Shown: positions 10,874 through 19,638, numbered from the stretch's first letter. The stretch: 64,000 nucleotides of DNA from Micromonospora parathelypteridis (GCF_014201145.1 NZ_JACHDP010000001.1:4960001-5024000); one strand, 5' to 3'. Notes: a model not told the origin generated them from the letters alone. Program-made: numbers and translations.

Positions 10874-11644
10874 TTACGCGTCGCGGCGGCGCAGCGCGGC
10901 CCGGCCCAGCAGCAGCGCGGCACCGGCCCACCCGGCCAGCAGGAGCAGCCCGACCAGGCTCGGGTACGGCTCGGTGTCGCCCGCCATGAAGTGCCCGCCG
11001 GCAACGCCGGGGAACACGTCGGCGATCCGGTTCAGCACATCGATGTCCGGCTCCTGCAGTGACAGCGGCACGATCATCAGGGTGGCGATGAGCACGGTGA
11101 TCGTGAGCACCGCGCTGCGTAGTGCGGCGCCGAGGCCCAGGGCGAGGACGCCGACCAGCGCCAGGTAGATCGCCACCGCCACGATGTCGCCGAACGTGCC
11201 GGCGGCCGGGGCGCTGCCCCACTCGCCGAGCACCGGTCGGGCGACCAGGGCGCCGATGCCGCCGAGCAGCAGCCCCAGGGCGAAGGTGACCGTGCCGGCC
11301 ACTGCGGCCTTGGCCAGCAGCACACGACCGCGTGACGGGGTGCACTGCAACGTCGTGCGGATGGTGCCGCTGGTGAACTCGGCGGTGATCGCCAGCAGGC
11401 CCAACGCCAGCACCACGTACTGGGTCAGCTCGACCGAGTCGATCAGCACGCTGCCGACGGTGACGATCCCCCGGTCGTCGACCGGGTCGTCGTTGGTGTT
11501 GGCGTTGGCGGCGTAGATGGCCAGTTGGCCGGCGCTCGCGGCCATCACCAGCAGCCCGGCCAGGGCCGTCCACCAGGTGCTCCGCACCGAGGAGAGCTTG
11601 GTCCACTCGGCGGCGACGGCGCCACCACGGATGCTGGTGCTCAT
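10874..11644 (-). CDS. ABC-2 type transporter permease
   Basis: Integral membrane subunit of 256 aa with six hydrophobic segments, the typical ABC-2 layout: a short cytoplasmic N-terminus (AAEWTKLSSVRSTWW), TM1 near residues 25-45, LLAITAEFTSGTIRTTL before TM3, and a final TM followed by a basic tail. The ATG overlaps the ATP-binding gene stop (ATGA), so both are translated together. With the ATPase it forms a half-transporter pair typical of exporters controlled by NarL-type two-component systems. The substrate is unknown; antibiotic, lipid or peptide export is possible. Confidence 0.88.
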   Translation of the reverse strand: MSTSIRGGAVAAEWTKLSSVRSTWWTALAGLLVMAASAGQLAIYAANANTNDDPVDDRGIVTVGSVLIDSVELTQYVVLALGLLAITAEFTSGTIRTTLQCTPSRGRVLLAKAAVAGTVTFALGLLLGGIGALVARPVLGEWGSAPAAGTFGDIVAVAIYLALVGVLALGLGAALRSAVLTITVLIATLMIVPLSLQEPDIDVLNRIADVFPGVAGGHFMAGDTEPYPSLVGLLLLAGWAGAALLLGRAALRRRDA

Positions 11645-12573
11645 CGCGTCCCACCTTCGGTCAGTCCACCCGCGTACTCGACGCTGTCGGCGGTCAACTC
11701 CATGAACGCCTGCTCCAGCGACGCGCCGTGCGGGCTCAGCTCGTGCAGTCGTACACCCAGCTCGTATGCCAGGTCACCGACCTGGTTCGCGGTGGTGCCG
11801 GTGACGGTCAGCTCGTTGCGGTCGGCCGCCTCCACGGTGGCGCCGGCGGCGGTGAGCCGTGCGGCCAGGGCGGCCAGCCCATCCGGGTGCGGGCTGCGGA
11901 CCCGTACCGCGACCGCGCTGCCGGCGATCACCTCGTCGACTGGTGCGTCGGCGAGCAGTCGTCCCCGGCCGATCACCACGAGTTCGTCGGCGGTGAGCTG
12001 CATCTCGCTCATCAGGTGGCTGGAGACGAAGACCGTGCGCCCCTGGTCGGCCAGTGAGCGCATCAGCTGCCGTACCCAGCGCACCCCGTCCGGGTCGAGG
12101 CCGTTCACCGGCTCGTCGAACATCAGCACCGGTGGGTCGCCGAGCAGCGCGCCGGCGATGCCGAGCCGTTGGCCCATGCCGAGGGAGAGGGTCCGCCCCG
12201 GTTTACCGGCGGCCCGGGCGTCCAGCCCGACGGTGTCCAGCACCTCGTCGACCCGGCGGGTGGGGATGCCGTTGCTGCGGGCCATGGCCAGCAGGTGCGC
12301 CCGGCCGGACCGGGTCGGGTGGAGGGCTCGGGCGTCGAGCAGAGCGCCCACCTCGTGCAGGGGTCGGCGCAACTCCCGGTACGCGCGCCCGCCGATCAGC
12401 GCCTGCCCGGCGGTGGGGCGGTCCAGCCCGAGGATCATCCGCATGGTGGTGGACTTGCCGGCGCCGTTGGGGCCGAGGAAGCCGGTGACCCGGCCGGGCG
12501 CGATGTCGACGGTCAAGGCGTCGACCGCGACGGTCGCCCCGAACCGTTTCGTCAACCCACGTAATGTGATCAT
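11641..12573 (-). CDS. ABC transporter ATP-binding protein
   Basis: ATPase of 310 aa. Walker A GPNGAGKST (about 36-44), a signature LSLGMGQRLGIAGALLG, Walker B VLMFDEPVNGLDPDG and the switch His in FVSSHLMSEM. The C-terminal 80 residues match the extension seen in drug/bacitracin-type exporter ATPases. The ATG at 12573 has TAGCGT 6 nt before it (minus strand), so the transcript is probably leaderless. The inverted motif at 12633-12646 lies about 67 bp upstream of the start. Confidence 0.93.
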   Translation of the reverse strand: MITLRGLTKRFGATVAVDALTVDIAPGRVTGFLGPNGAGKSTTMRMILGLDRPTAGQALIGGRAYRELRRPLHEVGALLDARALHPTRSGRAHLLAMARSNGIPTRRVDEVLDTVGLDARAAGKPGRTLSLGMGQRLGIAGALLGDPPVLMFDEPVNGLDPDGVRWVRQLMRSLADQGRTVFVSSHLMSEMQLTADELVVIGRGRLLADAPVDEVIAGSAVAVRVRSPHPDGLAALAARLTAAGATVEAADRNELTVTGTTANQVGDLAYELGVRLHELSPHGASLEQAFMELTADSVEYAGGLTEGGTR

Positions 12574-12632
12574 GCGCTGACGCTAGGCGCGCGGCCTGCT
12601 GCCGCGCCGCGCCCGAACGACACCACCCGGCA

Positions 12633-12646
12633 CTGACTTTCGTCAG
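12633..12646. promoter_or_regulatory. Candidate response-regulator site upstream of the ABC operon
   Basis: CTGACTTTCGTCAG is a perfect CTGAC-N4-GTCAG inverted repeat, identical in 13 of 14 positions to the site at 8531-8544 before the kinase operon. Confidence 0.6.
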
Positions 12647-12662
12647 GTGGGCGGCTGGTTGG

Positions 12663-13523
12663 TCACCGTACGTAGTCCTCCAGTAGTGCCGGCGTGAGCC
12701 CGGCTCGGTGGATCGCCTTCAACGCCGCGAGGAGGTCGTCCATCAGGGCCGGCCGGAAGTGCATCAGCAGCACGTCGCCGGGGTGTACCACCTTCTCCGG
12801 GGTCTGGTAGCGCACCTTCCCCTCGTGGACGGTCTCAGTCCAGTGGAAGACCGCCTTCGCGCCGCAGTCGTGCGCGGCCTGCAACGTGGTGGTGTCATGT
12901 TCGCCGAACGGGGGCCGGAACAGCGTCGGGCGCTTGCCGAACAACGCTTCCAGCTTGTCCGCCGCACCGCAGATCTCCTGCTTCTGGTGGTCGTACGACC
13001 GGCCGGCCAGCGAGGTGTGCCTGATCGTGTGGTTCTCGACGACCCCGCCGGCCACCTCGATCTGCCGGAAGTAGACGTCGTGCTCCTCCGCCGCCGGCGA
13101 GTTCAGGAACATCGTGACCGGGATGTGCGCCTGCCAGATGAAGTCGGCCACCGCGGGCGGGCGGGCCAGGCCACCGTCGTCGATGGTGATGAAGGCGACC
13201 TTCTGTTCGGTGGGCAGGCGATGCCAGATCGGGGCCGGGCCGGTCGCCGGCAGCTGTACCGGTTGCGGTGGTGGCGCCTCGGGGAAGGTCGGCACCTGGG
13301 ACACGTACCACTCCAGGGTCCCGGGTGCGGGCTTCGCCGTCGGGGACGGCGAGGTCGACGGCGTCGGGGGTGGGGCGGACGGGCTCGGCGGGCCCGCGGC
13401 GACCTGGCGGGCGTGGGCCGCGTGGCCGGGGCCGGCTGTGCAGCTACTCAGCGCCAGGATGGCCGGAAGCGTTACCGCCGCGACGATGCGGCGCACGGGG
13501 GCTGACAACACGCCCGGAAACAT
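12663..13523 (-). CDS. Lipoprotein polysaccharide deacetylase (NodB domain)
   Basis: Surface-anchored carbohydrate deacetylase of 286 aa. The signal peptide ends in a lipobox LSSC (C28), then comes a 40-residue Pro/Ser/Thr linker and the NodB domain with all catalytic motifs: TIDDGG (metal and base Asp), NHTIRHT (metal His pair), RPPFGEHD and LMHFRP. The likely substrate is peptidoglycan or another N-acetylated glycan. The ATG lies 12 nt after the P450 stop, so it belongs to the methyltransferase-P450-deacetylase run. GTG 13496 is a possible later start. Confidence 0.9.
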   Translation of the reverse strand: MFPGVLSAPVRRIVAAVTLPAILALSSCTAGPGHAAHARQVAAGPPSPSAPPPTPSTSPSPTAKPAPGTLEWYVSQVPTFPEAPPPQPVQLPATGPAPIWHRLPTEQKVAFITIDDGGLARPPAVADFIWQAHIPVTMFLNSPAAEEHDVYFRQIEVAGGVVENHTIRHTSLAGRSYDHQKQEICGAADKLEALFGKRPTLFRPPFGEHDTTTLQAAHDCGAKAVFHWTETVHEGKVRYQTPEKVVHPGDVLLMHFRPALMDDLLAALKAIHRAGLTPALLEDYVR

Positions 13524-13535
13524 ATCGGGTCAAGG

Positions 13536-14729
13536 TCAGGATCGCGCCCCCTCGGTGCTGCTCGCCCGGGCGGGGGCGATCACGAAGGCGTCGGGCATCC
13601 GGAAGGTCAGATTGTCCGGGCACCAGGGCGGGCGGACCACGGTCACCCCGTCCAGCAGCGGCGCGGCCTCGGCAACCACCACGGCCGCCTCCATGCGGGC
13701 CAGCACGTCACCGACGCAGCGGTGCGCGCCCGCCCCGAACGCCAGGTGTCGGCGCGATCCGCGCTGACCCGGGCGGAACTCGTCGGGCGACTCGACGACC
13801 GCTGGGTCCCGACCAGCGCGACCCAGCCAGAGCACGAGGCTGCTGCCCGCCGGCACTGCCGTCCCACCCAGCGTGGTGTCCGTCGCCGCCACCCGCCGCC
13901 AGGTGACGATCGGCGGTTCCAGCCGCAGCCCCTCCTCCACGACGTCGGCCACCGCGACCTCGCCGGTGCGCAGACCGGCGCGCACCGTGGGCTCGCCGGC
14001 CAACCGGTGCAGCAGCAGGGTGAGGAACTGCGAGGTGGTCTCCTGCCCGGCGACCAGCAGGAAGAAGAGCGCGCCGACCACCACGTCCGGCGCGTGCCCG
14101 GCCGCGCGCAACTCGGCGGCCAACCCGCCGCCGGTGGCGGCGAAGTCGCGCAGTACGCGGTGGAACCGGCCCACCTCCGCGGCGAGTGCCACCTGCCGGT
14201 CGGGGTCCAGCGGTGCCCAGAACAGTTCCAGCGCGGCGCGGGCGAACTCCTTGACCGCGTCGACCGGAGCGTCCGGCAGCTCGACCAGCCGGGCCAGCAC
14301 CAGCAGCGGCAGGTCGGCGGCGAGGTCCGCGTACAGGTCGACCGGCGTGCCGGCGGCGAGGGTGGCGCCGATCTGGGCGACCCGGTCCCGGACCAGCGTG
14401 GTGAGCCAGGGCTGCTGCGCGGCGACCCGGGCGGGGTGCAGGGCGTCCGCCACGATCGCCCGGATCTGGGGATGGTTGGCGCCCGAGTTGTTCGCCAGGG
14501 TCGGCGGCAGCCGGAACCGGTGCCCGGCGAGCACCCGCAGCGCGGTCGCCGGCATCGGTGTCACCGCGTCCAGCGCGTTGTCCGGTCGGTAGGTGACCGG
14601 GTCGGCGAGGACCTGACGGACCAACGCGTGCCGGGTGACGAGCAGGTGGGTGCCGCCGACGTGGTCCGGCACCCGGGCCACGTCCGGCCATGCGGGGTCG
14701 GTCACCTGCGCCCAGCTGCGGAACAGCAC
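13536..14729 (-). CDS. Cytochrome P450
   Basis: Haem monooxygenase of 397 aa, soluble bacterial class. Haem loop HLAFGAGAHRCVG with axial C338; I-helix oxygen-binding segment LLVAGQETT; K-helix E-x-x-R in EEGLRLEPP; and the SGANHPQIR region (usual C-helix pattern HTxxR is altered to NSGANHPQIRAIV). No ferredoxin or ferredoxin reductase gene is adjacent. The start is 9 nt downstream of the methyltransferase stop. Substrate unknown; neighbours (methyltransferase, deacetylase) do not make a recognisable biosynthetic cluster. Confidence 0.93.
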   Translation of the reverse strand: MLFRSWAQVTDPAWPDVARVPDHVGGTHLLVTRHALVRQVLADPVTYRPDNALDAVTPMPATALRVLAGHRFRLPPTLANNSGANHPQIRAIVADALHPARVAAQQPWLTTLVRDRVAQIGATLAAGTPVDLYADLAADLPLLVLARLVELPDAPVDAVKEFARAALELFWAPLDPDRQVALAAEVGRFHRVLRDFAATGGGLAAELRAAGHAPDVVVGALFFLLVAGQETTSQFLTLLLHRLAGEPTVRAGLRTGEVAVADVVEEGLRLEPPIVTWRRVAATDTTLGGTAVPAGSSLVLWLGRAGRDPAVVESPDEFRPGQRGSRRHLAFGAGAHRCVGDVLARMEAAVVVAEAAPLLDGVTVVRPPWCPDNLTFRMPDAFVIAPARASSTEGARS

Positions 14730-14738
14730 CCGGACACG

Positions 14739-15407
14739 CTAGCTGGAGGCCCCCGGCAGCCCGGCCCGCAGACGCCAGACGGTGGTGCGCTTCACCCGGA
14801 CACTCTCCAGCGCCTCCGGCACCGGCACGTCGTACGCCGCCAACTCGTCGAAGCGGTCCCGGGGCAGGAAGGCCCGGCCGGGGTCGCCAACCAACGCCGG
14901 TGCGCCGGCCCGGGTGGCGCGGAGCAGGAACCGCAGGACCCGGCGGGCCATCGCGTCGCTGTAGAAGACGTCGCCGGCGAGCACCACCTCGGCGTCCCCG
15001 GCGTCGGAGTCGAGGATGTCGCCGAACTCGGCGTCGACGCGTACCCCGTTGGCCTCGGCGTTGAGCGCGACCGCCGCCACCGCCAGCTCGTCCACCTCGA
15101 CGGCTCGCACCGACGCGGCGCCGGCACGGGCGGCGGCGATGGCCACCAGGCCGGAGCCGGAGGCAAGGTCGAGCACCCGGCGGCCGGCGACCAGCTCCGG
15201 GTGGTCGGTCACGTAGCGGGCGAGTGCCTGCCCGCCGGCCCAGGCGAACGCCCAGAACGGCGGCGGCCGGTCGGTGGAGAACTCGCCCTCGGTCAGCTCC
15301 CACAACCCGATCGGCTCGTCGGCCTGATGCAGCCGCACCTCGGGGACGAAGGGGACCGGGGTCAGCCGGGCGTGCAGCCGGACGAACGCGCTGGAGAGCT
15401 CGGACAC
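14739..15407 (-). CDS. Class I SAM methyltransferase, ETFB/lysine-type
   Basis: SAM-dependent methyltransferase of 222 aa resembling the Methyltransf_16 group (protein-lysine methyltransferases such as ETFB-KMT). The pattern PFWAFAWAGGQALARY, typical of the group, precedes SAM motif I VLDLASGSGLVAIAAARAG; motif II is the acidic AVEVDELAV and the post-I motif GDVFYSD. GTG 15407 was preferred over the longer open frame because GACAAT lies 7 nt before it (a leaderless promoter) and the protein then begins like its relatives. First gene of a three-gene run with P450 and deacetylase. Confidence 0.82.
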   Translation of the reverse strand: MSELSSAFVRLHARLTPVPFVPEVRLHQADEPIGLWELTEGEFSTDRPPPFWAFAWAGGQALARYVTDHPELVAGRRVLDLASGSGLVAIAAARAGAASVRAVEVDELAVAAVALNAEANGVRVDAEFGDILDSDAGDAEVVLAGDVFYSDAMARRVLRFLLRATRAGAPALVGDPGRAFLPRDRFDELAAYDVPVPEALESVRVKRTTVWRLRAGLPGASS

Positions 15408-15455
15408 GTCGCTGATTGTCCCAGCGGGCCGACTCCCGGCGTGTCGCGGGGGAGC

Positions 15456-15470
15456 GGTGACCGGTTCACC
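15456..15470. promoter_or_regulatory. Inverted repeat between methyltransferase and secreted-protein genes
   Basis: GGTGACCGGTTCACC, 5-bp perfect arms around CCGGT, about 50 bp upstream of the methyltransferase start. A possible operator; its regulator is unknown. Confidence 0.3.
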
Positions 15471-15586
15471 ACCGTCGGTGAAAACCCACCCTGTCCTTGC
15501 CGTCGGGTGCGAACACACCCGTCTGGTCGGGTCGATGCCCCGCTTCTAGCGTTGCGGGGTGGGGGCAACCGGAGGCGAGGACGGCG

Positions 15587-16441
15587 GTGGTGACGGTGTG
15601 GCGGTATGCGCTGAGGGCAGGGGTGGTGCTGGCCTGCCTGAGCGGGGTGGGGTTGGCCCTGCCCGCTCCGGCACAGGCGGCGTTCACCACCGAGCTGAGT
15701 GGGCTGCCGGCCCGGTTCACCGCCGGCGAGCAGGCGCGCACGGTGTCCGCCGTCGTCGCTCGGACCGACCGGCGCGGCGGCTGCGTGAAGGTGCGCTGGT
15801 CGATGGTGCTCAGCGTCCAGGGCGTCCGACTCGACCAGGTGAAGATGGATCGGGTGGAGGAGACCGGGGACTTCCCCCTGGACGTCCGGACCGAGGGCAA
15901 CGTGGCCCGGCTGACCGACCGGCAGCTCGACCCGGGCACGCTCTGCCCGGGCCGCACGGTCACGGCACGCTACCGGGTGGCCTTCGACGAGGACGTCACC
16001 CAGGGCCGGGTCACCCTCGCCGCCGAGGCGTACGACGCCGACGCGCGTCTGCTGGCCCGGCAGACGGCCACTCGCTCGGTGGTGGGTGTGGGCGGCGCCC
16101 CGACCGGTACGCCGAAGCCGAAGGCCACTCCGCCGCAGCCCAGCGACCCGGCGAGCGCGCCGGCCGAGGAGGAGAGCACGTCCGTGGAGGAGCCGATCGG
16201 GGACCAACCGGTCGACGCCGCGGCACCGCCGCCCGGCCGCCCGGTCTCGCAGTCCGGAGGGTTCGGGGCGGTGCAGGCCGCGTTCCTGCTCGGCGGGCTG
16301 CTGCTCTCGCTCGGGATGGGGTTGCTGCTGCGGCTGCGTCACCTGACCCGCGCCGCGGGCGACGAGGTCGAAGGCCCGCCCGTGGACCGGCGCTGGGAGC
16401 GACCGGCCGCGGCCGACCGTTGGCGACCGGCCCGCCGCTGA
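15587..16441 (+). CDS. Secreted protein with C-terminal membrane anchor, unknown function
   Basis: I do not recognise the family. The product (284 aa from GTG 15587; GTG 15590 and 15596 also possible) has a signal peptide (YALRAGVVLACL to PAQA, about residues 1-34), an extracellular beta-rich domain (about 35-165) with two cysteines (GGCVKVRW and GTLCPGRT) likely to form a disulfide, a Pro/Thr/Glu-rich linker (about 170-225), and one hydrophobic helix near residues 230-255 followed by basic residues. Topology is therefore outside domain, linker, membrane anchor. GGAGG at 15571-15575 fits translation from here, and TAGCGT at 15547-15552 could be its -10. Confidence 0.75.
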   Translation: MVTVWRYALRAGVVLACLSGVGLALPAPAQAAFTTELSGLPARFTAGEQARTVSAVVARTDRRGGCVKVRWSMVLSVQGVRLDQVKMDRVEETGDFPLDVRTEGNVARLTDRQLDPGTLCPGRTVTARYRVAFDEDVTQGRVTLAAEAYDADARLLARQTATRSVVGVGGAPTGTPKPKATPPQPSDPASAPAEEESTSVEEPIGDQPVDAAAPPPGRPVSQSGGFGAVQAAFLLGGLLLSLGMGLLLRLRHLTRAAGDEVEGPPVDRRWERPAAADRWRPARR

Positions 16442-16447
16442 CCGGGG

Positions 16448-16484
16448 CCGTGAGGGCCGGCGGACATCCCGCCGGCCCTCACGG
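16448..16484. terminator. Bidirectional terminator
   Basis: Perfect 16-bp stem: CCGTGAGGGCCGGCGG (16448-16463), ACATC loop, CCGCCGGCCCTCACGG (16469-16484), between two convergent genes. Confidence 0.8.
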
Positions 16485-16486
16485 TG

Positions 16487-19417
16487 TCACTTGGAGAACG
16501 CTTGGAACTCGGCGATCCTGACCTGGTTCCGGGCCGGGCTGGCGGTCGCGCAGTCCGTCGTCGTGGCCGGGTCGTCGTCCTGCTCGCCCGCGTACTGCGG
16601 ACCGCCCGTGCACTGGCTCGCCAGCACCTCCAACCGCAGGTGGGTGGCGAGGGTGGTGGGCACCGCGAACGTCCGGAGGTTGATGTCCCGGCTGTAGGCC
16701 CGGTACGCCCCACCGGGGAACGCGTCGCCCGCGCTGGTGTAGATCCGTTGCCAGCGTGCCGGGTCGGCGCAGTCGGTGGTCGTCGCGTTGCAGGCGGACA
16801 CGGCGAACGAGCGCAACGCGCTGAGCGCGTTCTGACTGCCGGTGTCGGCGTCGCCGGTGATCGCCGGGCGCAACATCGCGCTGACGTTCACGCGCTTGAC
16901 CACCTGTGCGGCGTCCCCGGGCAGCGCCACGGTGAGCTGCCGGCCGGCGACCCCGTCCAGAGAGGCCCAGTTCGTCGACTCGGTGTCGTCGACGATCCGG
17001 TCCAGGTTGACCCCGTCGCCGCTGACCGTGGCACCGGACGCGGTGGACGCGAGGTTGCGGCTCATCCGCAGGTCCACGTACCCGCTCTGCCCGGCCTTGG
17101 CGTTCACGCTGAGCCGCTGGTGCCCGAAGCCGGGGGCCACGGCGAGCAGGTCGTACGTGCCGGCCACCAGTTCCACGGTGTCCGGGATCGGCGTTGCCGG
17201 GTCGGTGTCGGCCACCGGCACGGCCCGCGCCTCGTACGCCCCGACGTACACCCGGATCGGCGCGTCGGCGCTGTCCCCGCGCGGGCGCAGGGTGAGCGTC
17301 GCGTTGCCACCACCCGGCGAGGCGAAGCTCGGCGTCGGGTCGGTGTCACCGGCACCGAGGGTGACGGCGTCCCGGCCCATCCCGGAGCGGGCGAACTCGG
17401 CCCAGATCAGGTCCTGGTTGGCGCCGCCGAAGCGGAGCAGGTCGGCGGTGAGCATGTTGTCCCGCATGTCGAGCATGCTGACCTGGCTGGCGGCCTGGAG
17501 CAGGAACGAGTCGAAGACCAGTTGCGACCAGCGCCGGTTGCCGGGGCACTTGTCGGCGGCGACCTTCCCCTGCGCGCATTCGAGCTGTCGCTGCGGGGTG
17601 CCGAGGCCGTACCGCTTGACGAGTGCGGAGCGGACCCGGAAGTTGGTGGCGCCCCAGATCTCCCCGTCGGCGTGCACGGCCGGCCCGCCGGTGTTGTAGC
17701 CGATGTCGGAGTAGTTGAGTGGGCTGCGGCTGAGGTCGTAGTTGCGGATGCCGCTGACCAGGTTGCCGGTGACGTAGCCGCCGGTCACGAAGGGCGTCTC
17801 GCCGGGTGCGCGCAACCCGTGCTGGAAGAGGTATTCGGCGGCGAGCAGGTCACCCCACGACTCGCCCATCGCCCCGCCCTGGTGGCCGCCGATCCCGCTG
17901 TCCGGGCCGGCGATCATCCGGTTGGTGATCGCGTGGGTGTACTCGTGGCCGATCACCGTCATGTCGTAGTCGCCGTCCACGCACGGCGGGTACGGTCCGC
18001 CGGCCAGCGGCTGCCACAGGTACATGTTGGTGGTCGGCGGCTGCCCGTCGCGTCCGGTGCCCTGGTTGGCGTTGTTCCGGTTGCCGGTCAGCGCGCCCTG
18101 CTGGGCGCGGCCCTGCTCGGCGTCACCGCCCAGCCCGTTGGGGGTGAGGTTGACCGCCTGGAGGTTCCACGCCGACTCGGTGAAGCCCAACTGGTACGAC
18201 CAGTCGTGCAGCCGGTTGTGCATGGCGAAGAGGTTGGCGATCGAGGCGTCCGCGTCGTTGCGTTGGGCGGAGGTGAACACGTTCGGGTTGCAGCGGGCCT
18301 GGTGCCACTGGTCGGTGAAGGGGTATTCGTAGCGGCGTTCCGGGCTGGTGGTGGCCGGAACGATCGGGGTGCCCGCACCCCAGGAGAGCACCGTGTTGGC
18401 CGAGTTGCCGCGCGAGGTGAAGGTTGACGTGCCGGTGGCCGCGTCGACATCCCACGGTTGGGCGGTGGCCGGGTCGCGGAAGGCAGCCTGGCAGCCGGGC
18501 GACGGGTCGCCGCACCAGCGCACCCGGGGGTCCTGCCCGGGGCCGAGGTCGCGGGGCGGGGTAGCCGGGAAGACCGCCCAGCTCGGGTTGTCGGAGTCGA
18601 AGTCGACGAGGTCCTCCCGGACCAGCACGTGCCCGGTGATGCCGTCCACGTAGCTGGTGAACGCGGCCGGCTGGTCGGTGTCCGCACCGATCATGGTCAC
18701 CTCGTAGGCGGCCCGAGGCCCGTCCAGCGGGGTGGGCACCGCCACGGCTCGCACGGTGTGGCTGGCCACCGCGCTGGCGGTCAGCTTCGCCTCGGCGAGC
18801 GCGGCGGCATAGGCCTGCTCGGCGGTGCGGGTGGCCGGTGCCGGGGCACCGGTGTTCCGGGCCAACGAGGAGCTGACCGAGAGCACCGTGCCGCCGGCGA
18901 CCGCGATGGTGACGAGGCCGTCCGGCCCGGCGGGCAGATCGCCGAAGCGCTGCCGGAGGGTGACCACCGTCCCGCTGCCGATCGGCCGGACCAGCACCCG
19001 TTCCATGCTGGCCACCGCGGCGGCGTCCATCCCGAACAGGTCGCGGTTGGCGGTCAGGTAGGCGCGGGCCGCGGCCTCCGGGTCGGCGGACAGCCCGCTG
19101 GCCAGCGGGGTGCGGCCGGGGCCGAGCGCCTGCGGGGTGCCGAGCCGGTTCCAGCGGACGTCGGGATCGGCGGCGCGGGCCAGGCCGCGCTGACGGGCGT
19201 CGGGTGCCGCCGTACCGATGCGGTTGTCGACGTCGGCGGGTTCGTGCCCCTCGGCGAACGGTCCGGACCGGCGCTCGGCGGACGGTGCGCCGCCCGCGGG
19301 GGCTGCGGTGCTCGCGCTGGTGGGGAGCAGCGCGGCGACCGTCGCCGTCGTCGCCAGGACGGCGATGAGCCGGCGTCGACGCCGGCTCATCGGGGGTGAC
19401 CATTCCGGTTGTGGCAC
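16487..19417 (-). CDS. Secreted M36 (fungalysin-type) zinc metalloprotease
   Basis: Large exported protease precursor of 976 aa. Signal peptide with RRRRR followed by LIAVLATTATVAALL, then a long propeptide (about 60-300, including an FTP-like inhibitory region), the catalytic domain with H491-E492-Y493-T494-H495 and the third zinc ligand E519 in GESWGD, a carboxypeptidase-regulatory/PEGA-like beta segment (about 690-770), and a C-terminal domain of about 180 residues (four cysteines in two spans). GTG 19417 has AGGAGG close before it; ATG 19390 (MSRRRRR) is a possible internal start. It probably feeds the saprophyte with peptides; no inhibitor gene is adjacent. Confidence 0.93.
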   Translation of the reverse strand: MPQPEWSPPMSRRRRRLIAVLATTATVAALLPTSASTAAPAGGAPSAERRSGPFAEGHEPADVDNRIGTAAPDARQRGLARAADPDVRWNRLGTPQALGPGRTPLASGLSADPEAAARAYLTANRDLFGMDAAAVASMERVLVRPIGSGTVVTLRQRFGDLPAGPDGLVTIAVAGGTVLSVSSSLARNTGAPAPATRTAEQAYAAALAEAKLTASAVASHTVRAVAVPTPLDGPRAAYEVTMIGADTDQPAAFTSYVDGITGHVLVREDLVDFDSDNPSWAVFPATPPRDLGPGQDPRVRWCGDPSPGCQAAFRDPATAQPWDVDAATGTSTFTSRGNSANTVLSWGAGTPIVPATTSPERRYEYPFTDQWHQARCNPNVFTSAQRNDADASIANLFAMHNRLHDWSYQLGFTESAWNLQAVNLTPNGLGGDAEQGRAQQGALTGNRNNANQGTGRDGQPPTTNMYLWQPLAGGPYPPCVDGDYDMTVIGHEYTHAITNRMIAGPDSGIGGHQGGAMGESWGDLLAAEYLFQHGLRAPGETPFVTGGYVTGNLVSGIRNYDLSRSPLNYSDIGYNTGGPAVHADGEIWGATNFRVRSALVKRYGLGTPQRQLECAQGKVAADKCPGNRRWSQLVFDSFLLQAASQVSMLDMRDNMLTADLLRFGGANQDLIWAEFARSGMGRDAVTLGAGDTDPTPSFASPGGGNATLTLRPRGDSADAPIRVYVGAYEARAVPVADTDPATPIPDTVELVAGTYDLLAVAPGFGHQRLSVNAKAGQSGYVDLRMSRNLASTASGATVSGDGVNLDRIVDDTESTNWASLDGVAGRQLTVALPGDAAQVVKRVNVSAMLRPAITGDADTGSQNALSALRSFAVSACNATTTDCADPARWQRIYTSAGDAFPGGAYRAYSRDINLRTFAVPTTLATHLRLEVLASQCTGGPQYAGEQDDDPATTTDCATASPARNQVRIAEFQAFSK

Positions 19418-19560
19418 GGGACCTCCTCGTGGGAGCGGGATGGCCGGCGGTAGCCGGCCGTCATAGCGCGGTGACGCATGTGCATCTGTGGATATCAGTC
19501 GATCGTGGTGGCGGCAAGGTCCAGAAGCCCCGATGCGCCATCGGATCGAGATAAGTGGAC

Positions 19561-19585
19561 TTTACAAAAAATGCCCTCTTGTAAA
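19561..19585. promoter_or_regulatory. AT-rich palindromic operator upstream of alkB
   Basis: TTTACAA (19561-19567) and TTGTAAA (19579-19585) form perfect 7-bp arms around 11 nt. It is strikingly AT-rich for this genome and sits 54 bp before the alkB ATG. A TetR-type regulator is plausible. Confidence 0.55.
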
Positions 19586-19638
19586 ACGGTGCGACCGCTG
19601 CCACAGTCGATGTCAGGACGCGAGGGCGGAGGCTGACC

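Noticed and set aside
15408-15586. Possible riboswitch in the 179-nt gap before the secreted protein
   Set aside because: Only short hairpins are visible; no conserved core of a known riboswitch class could be recognised.
12663-16441. P450, methyltransferase and deacetylase as a natural-product cluster
   Set aside because: No scaffold enzyme (PKS, NRPS, terpene synthase, RiPP precursor) within the window.
16484-18427. Open frame of 647 codons on the plus strand opposite the M36 protease
   Set aside because: Shadow of the GC3-biased protease gene; Arg/Gly/Val-rich product with no domain and no ribosome site.
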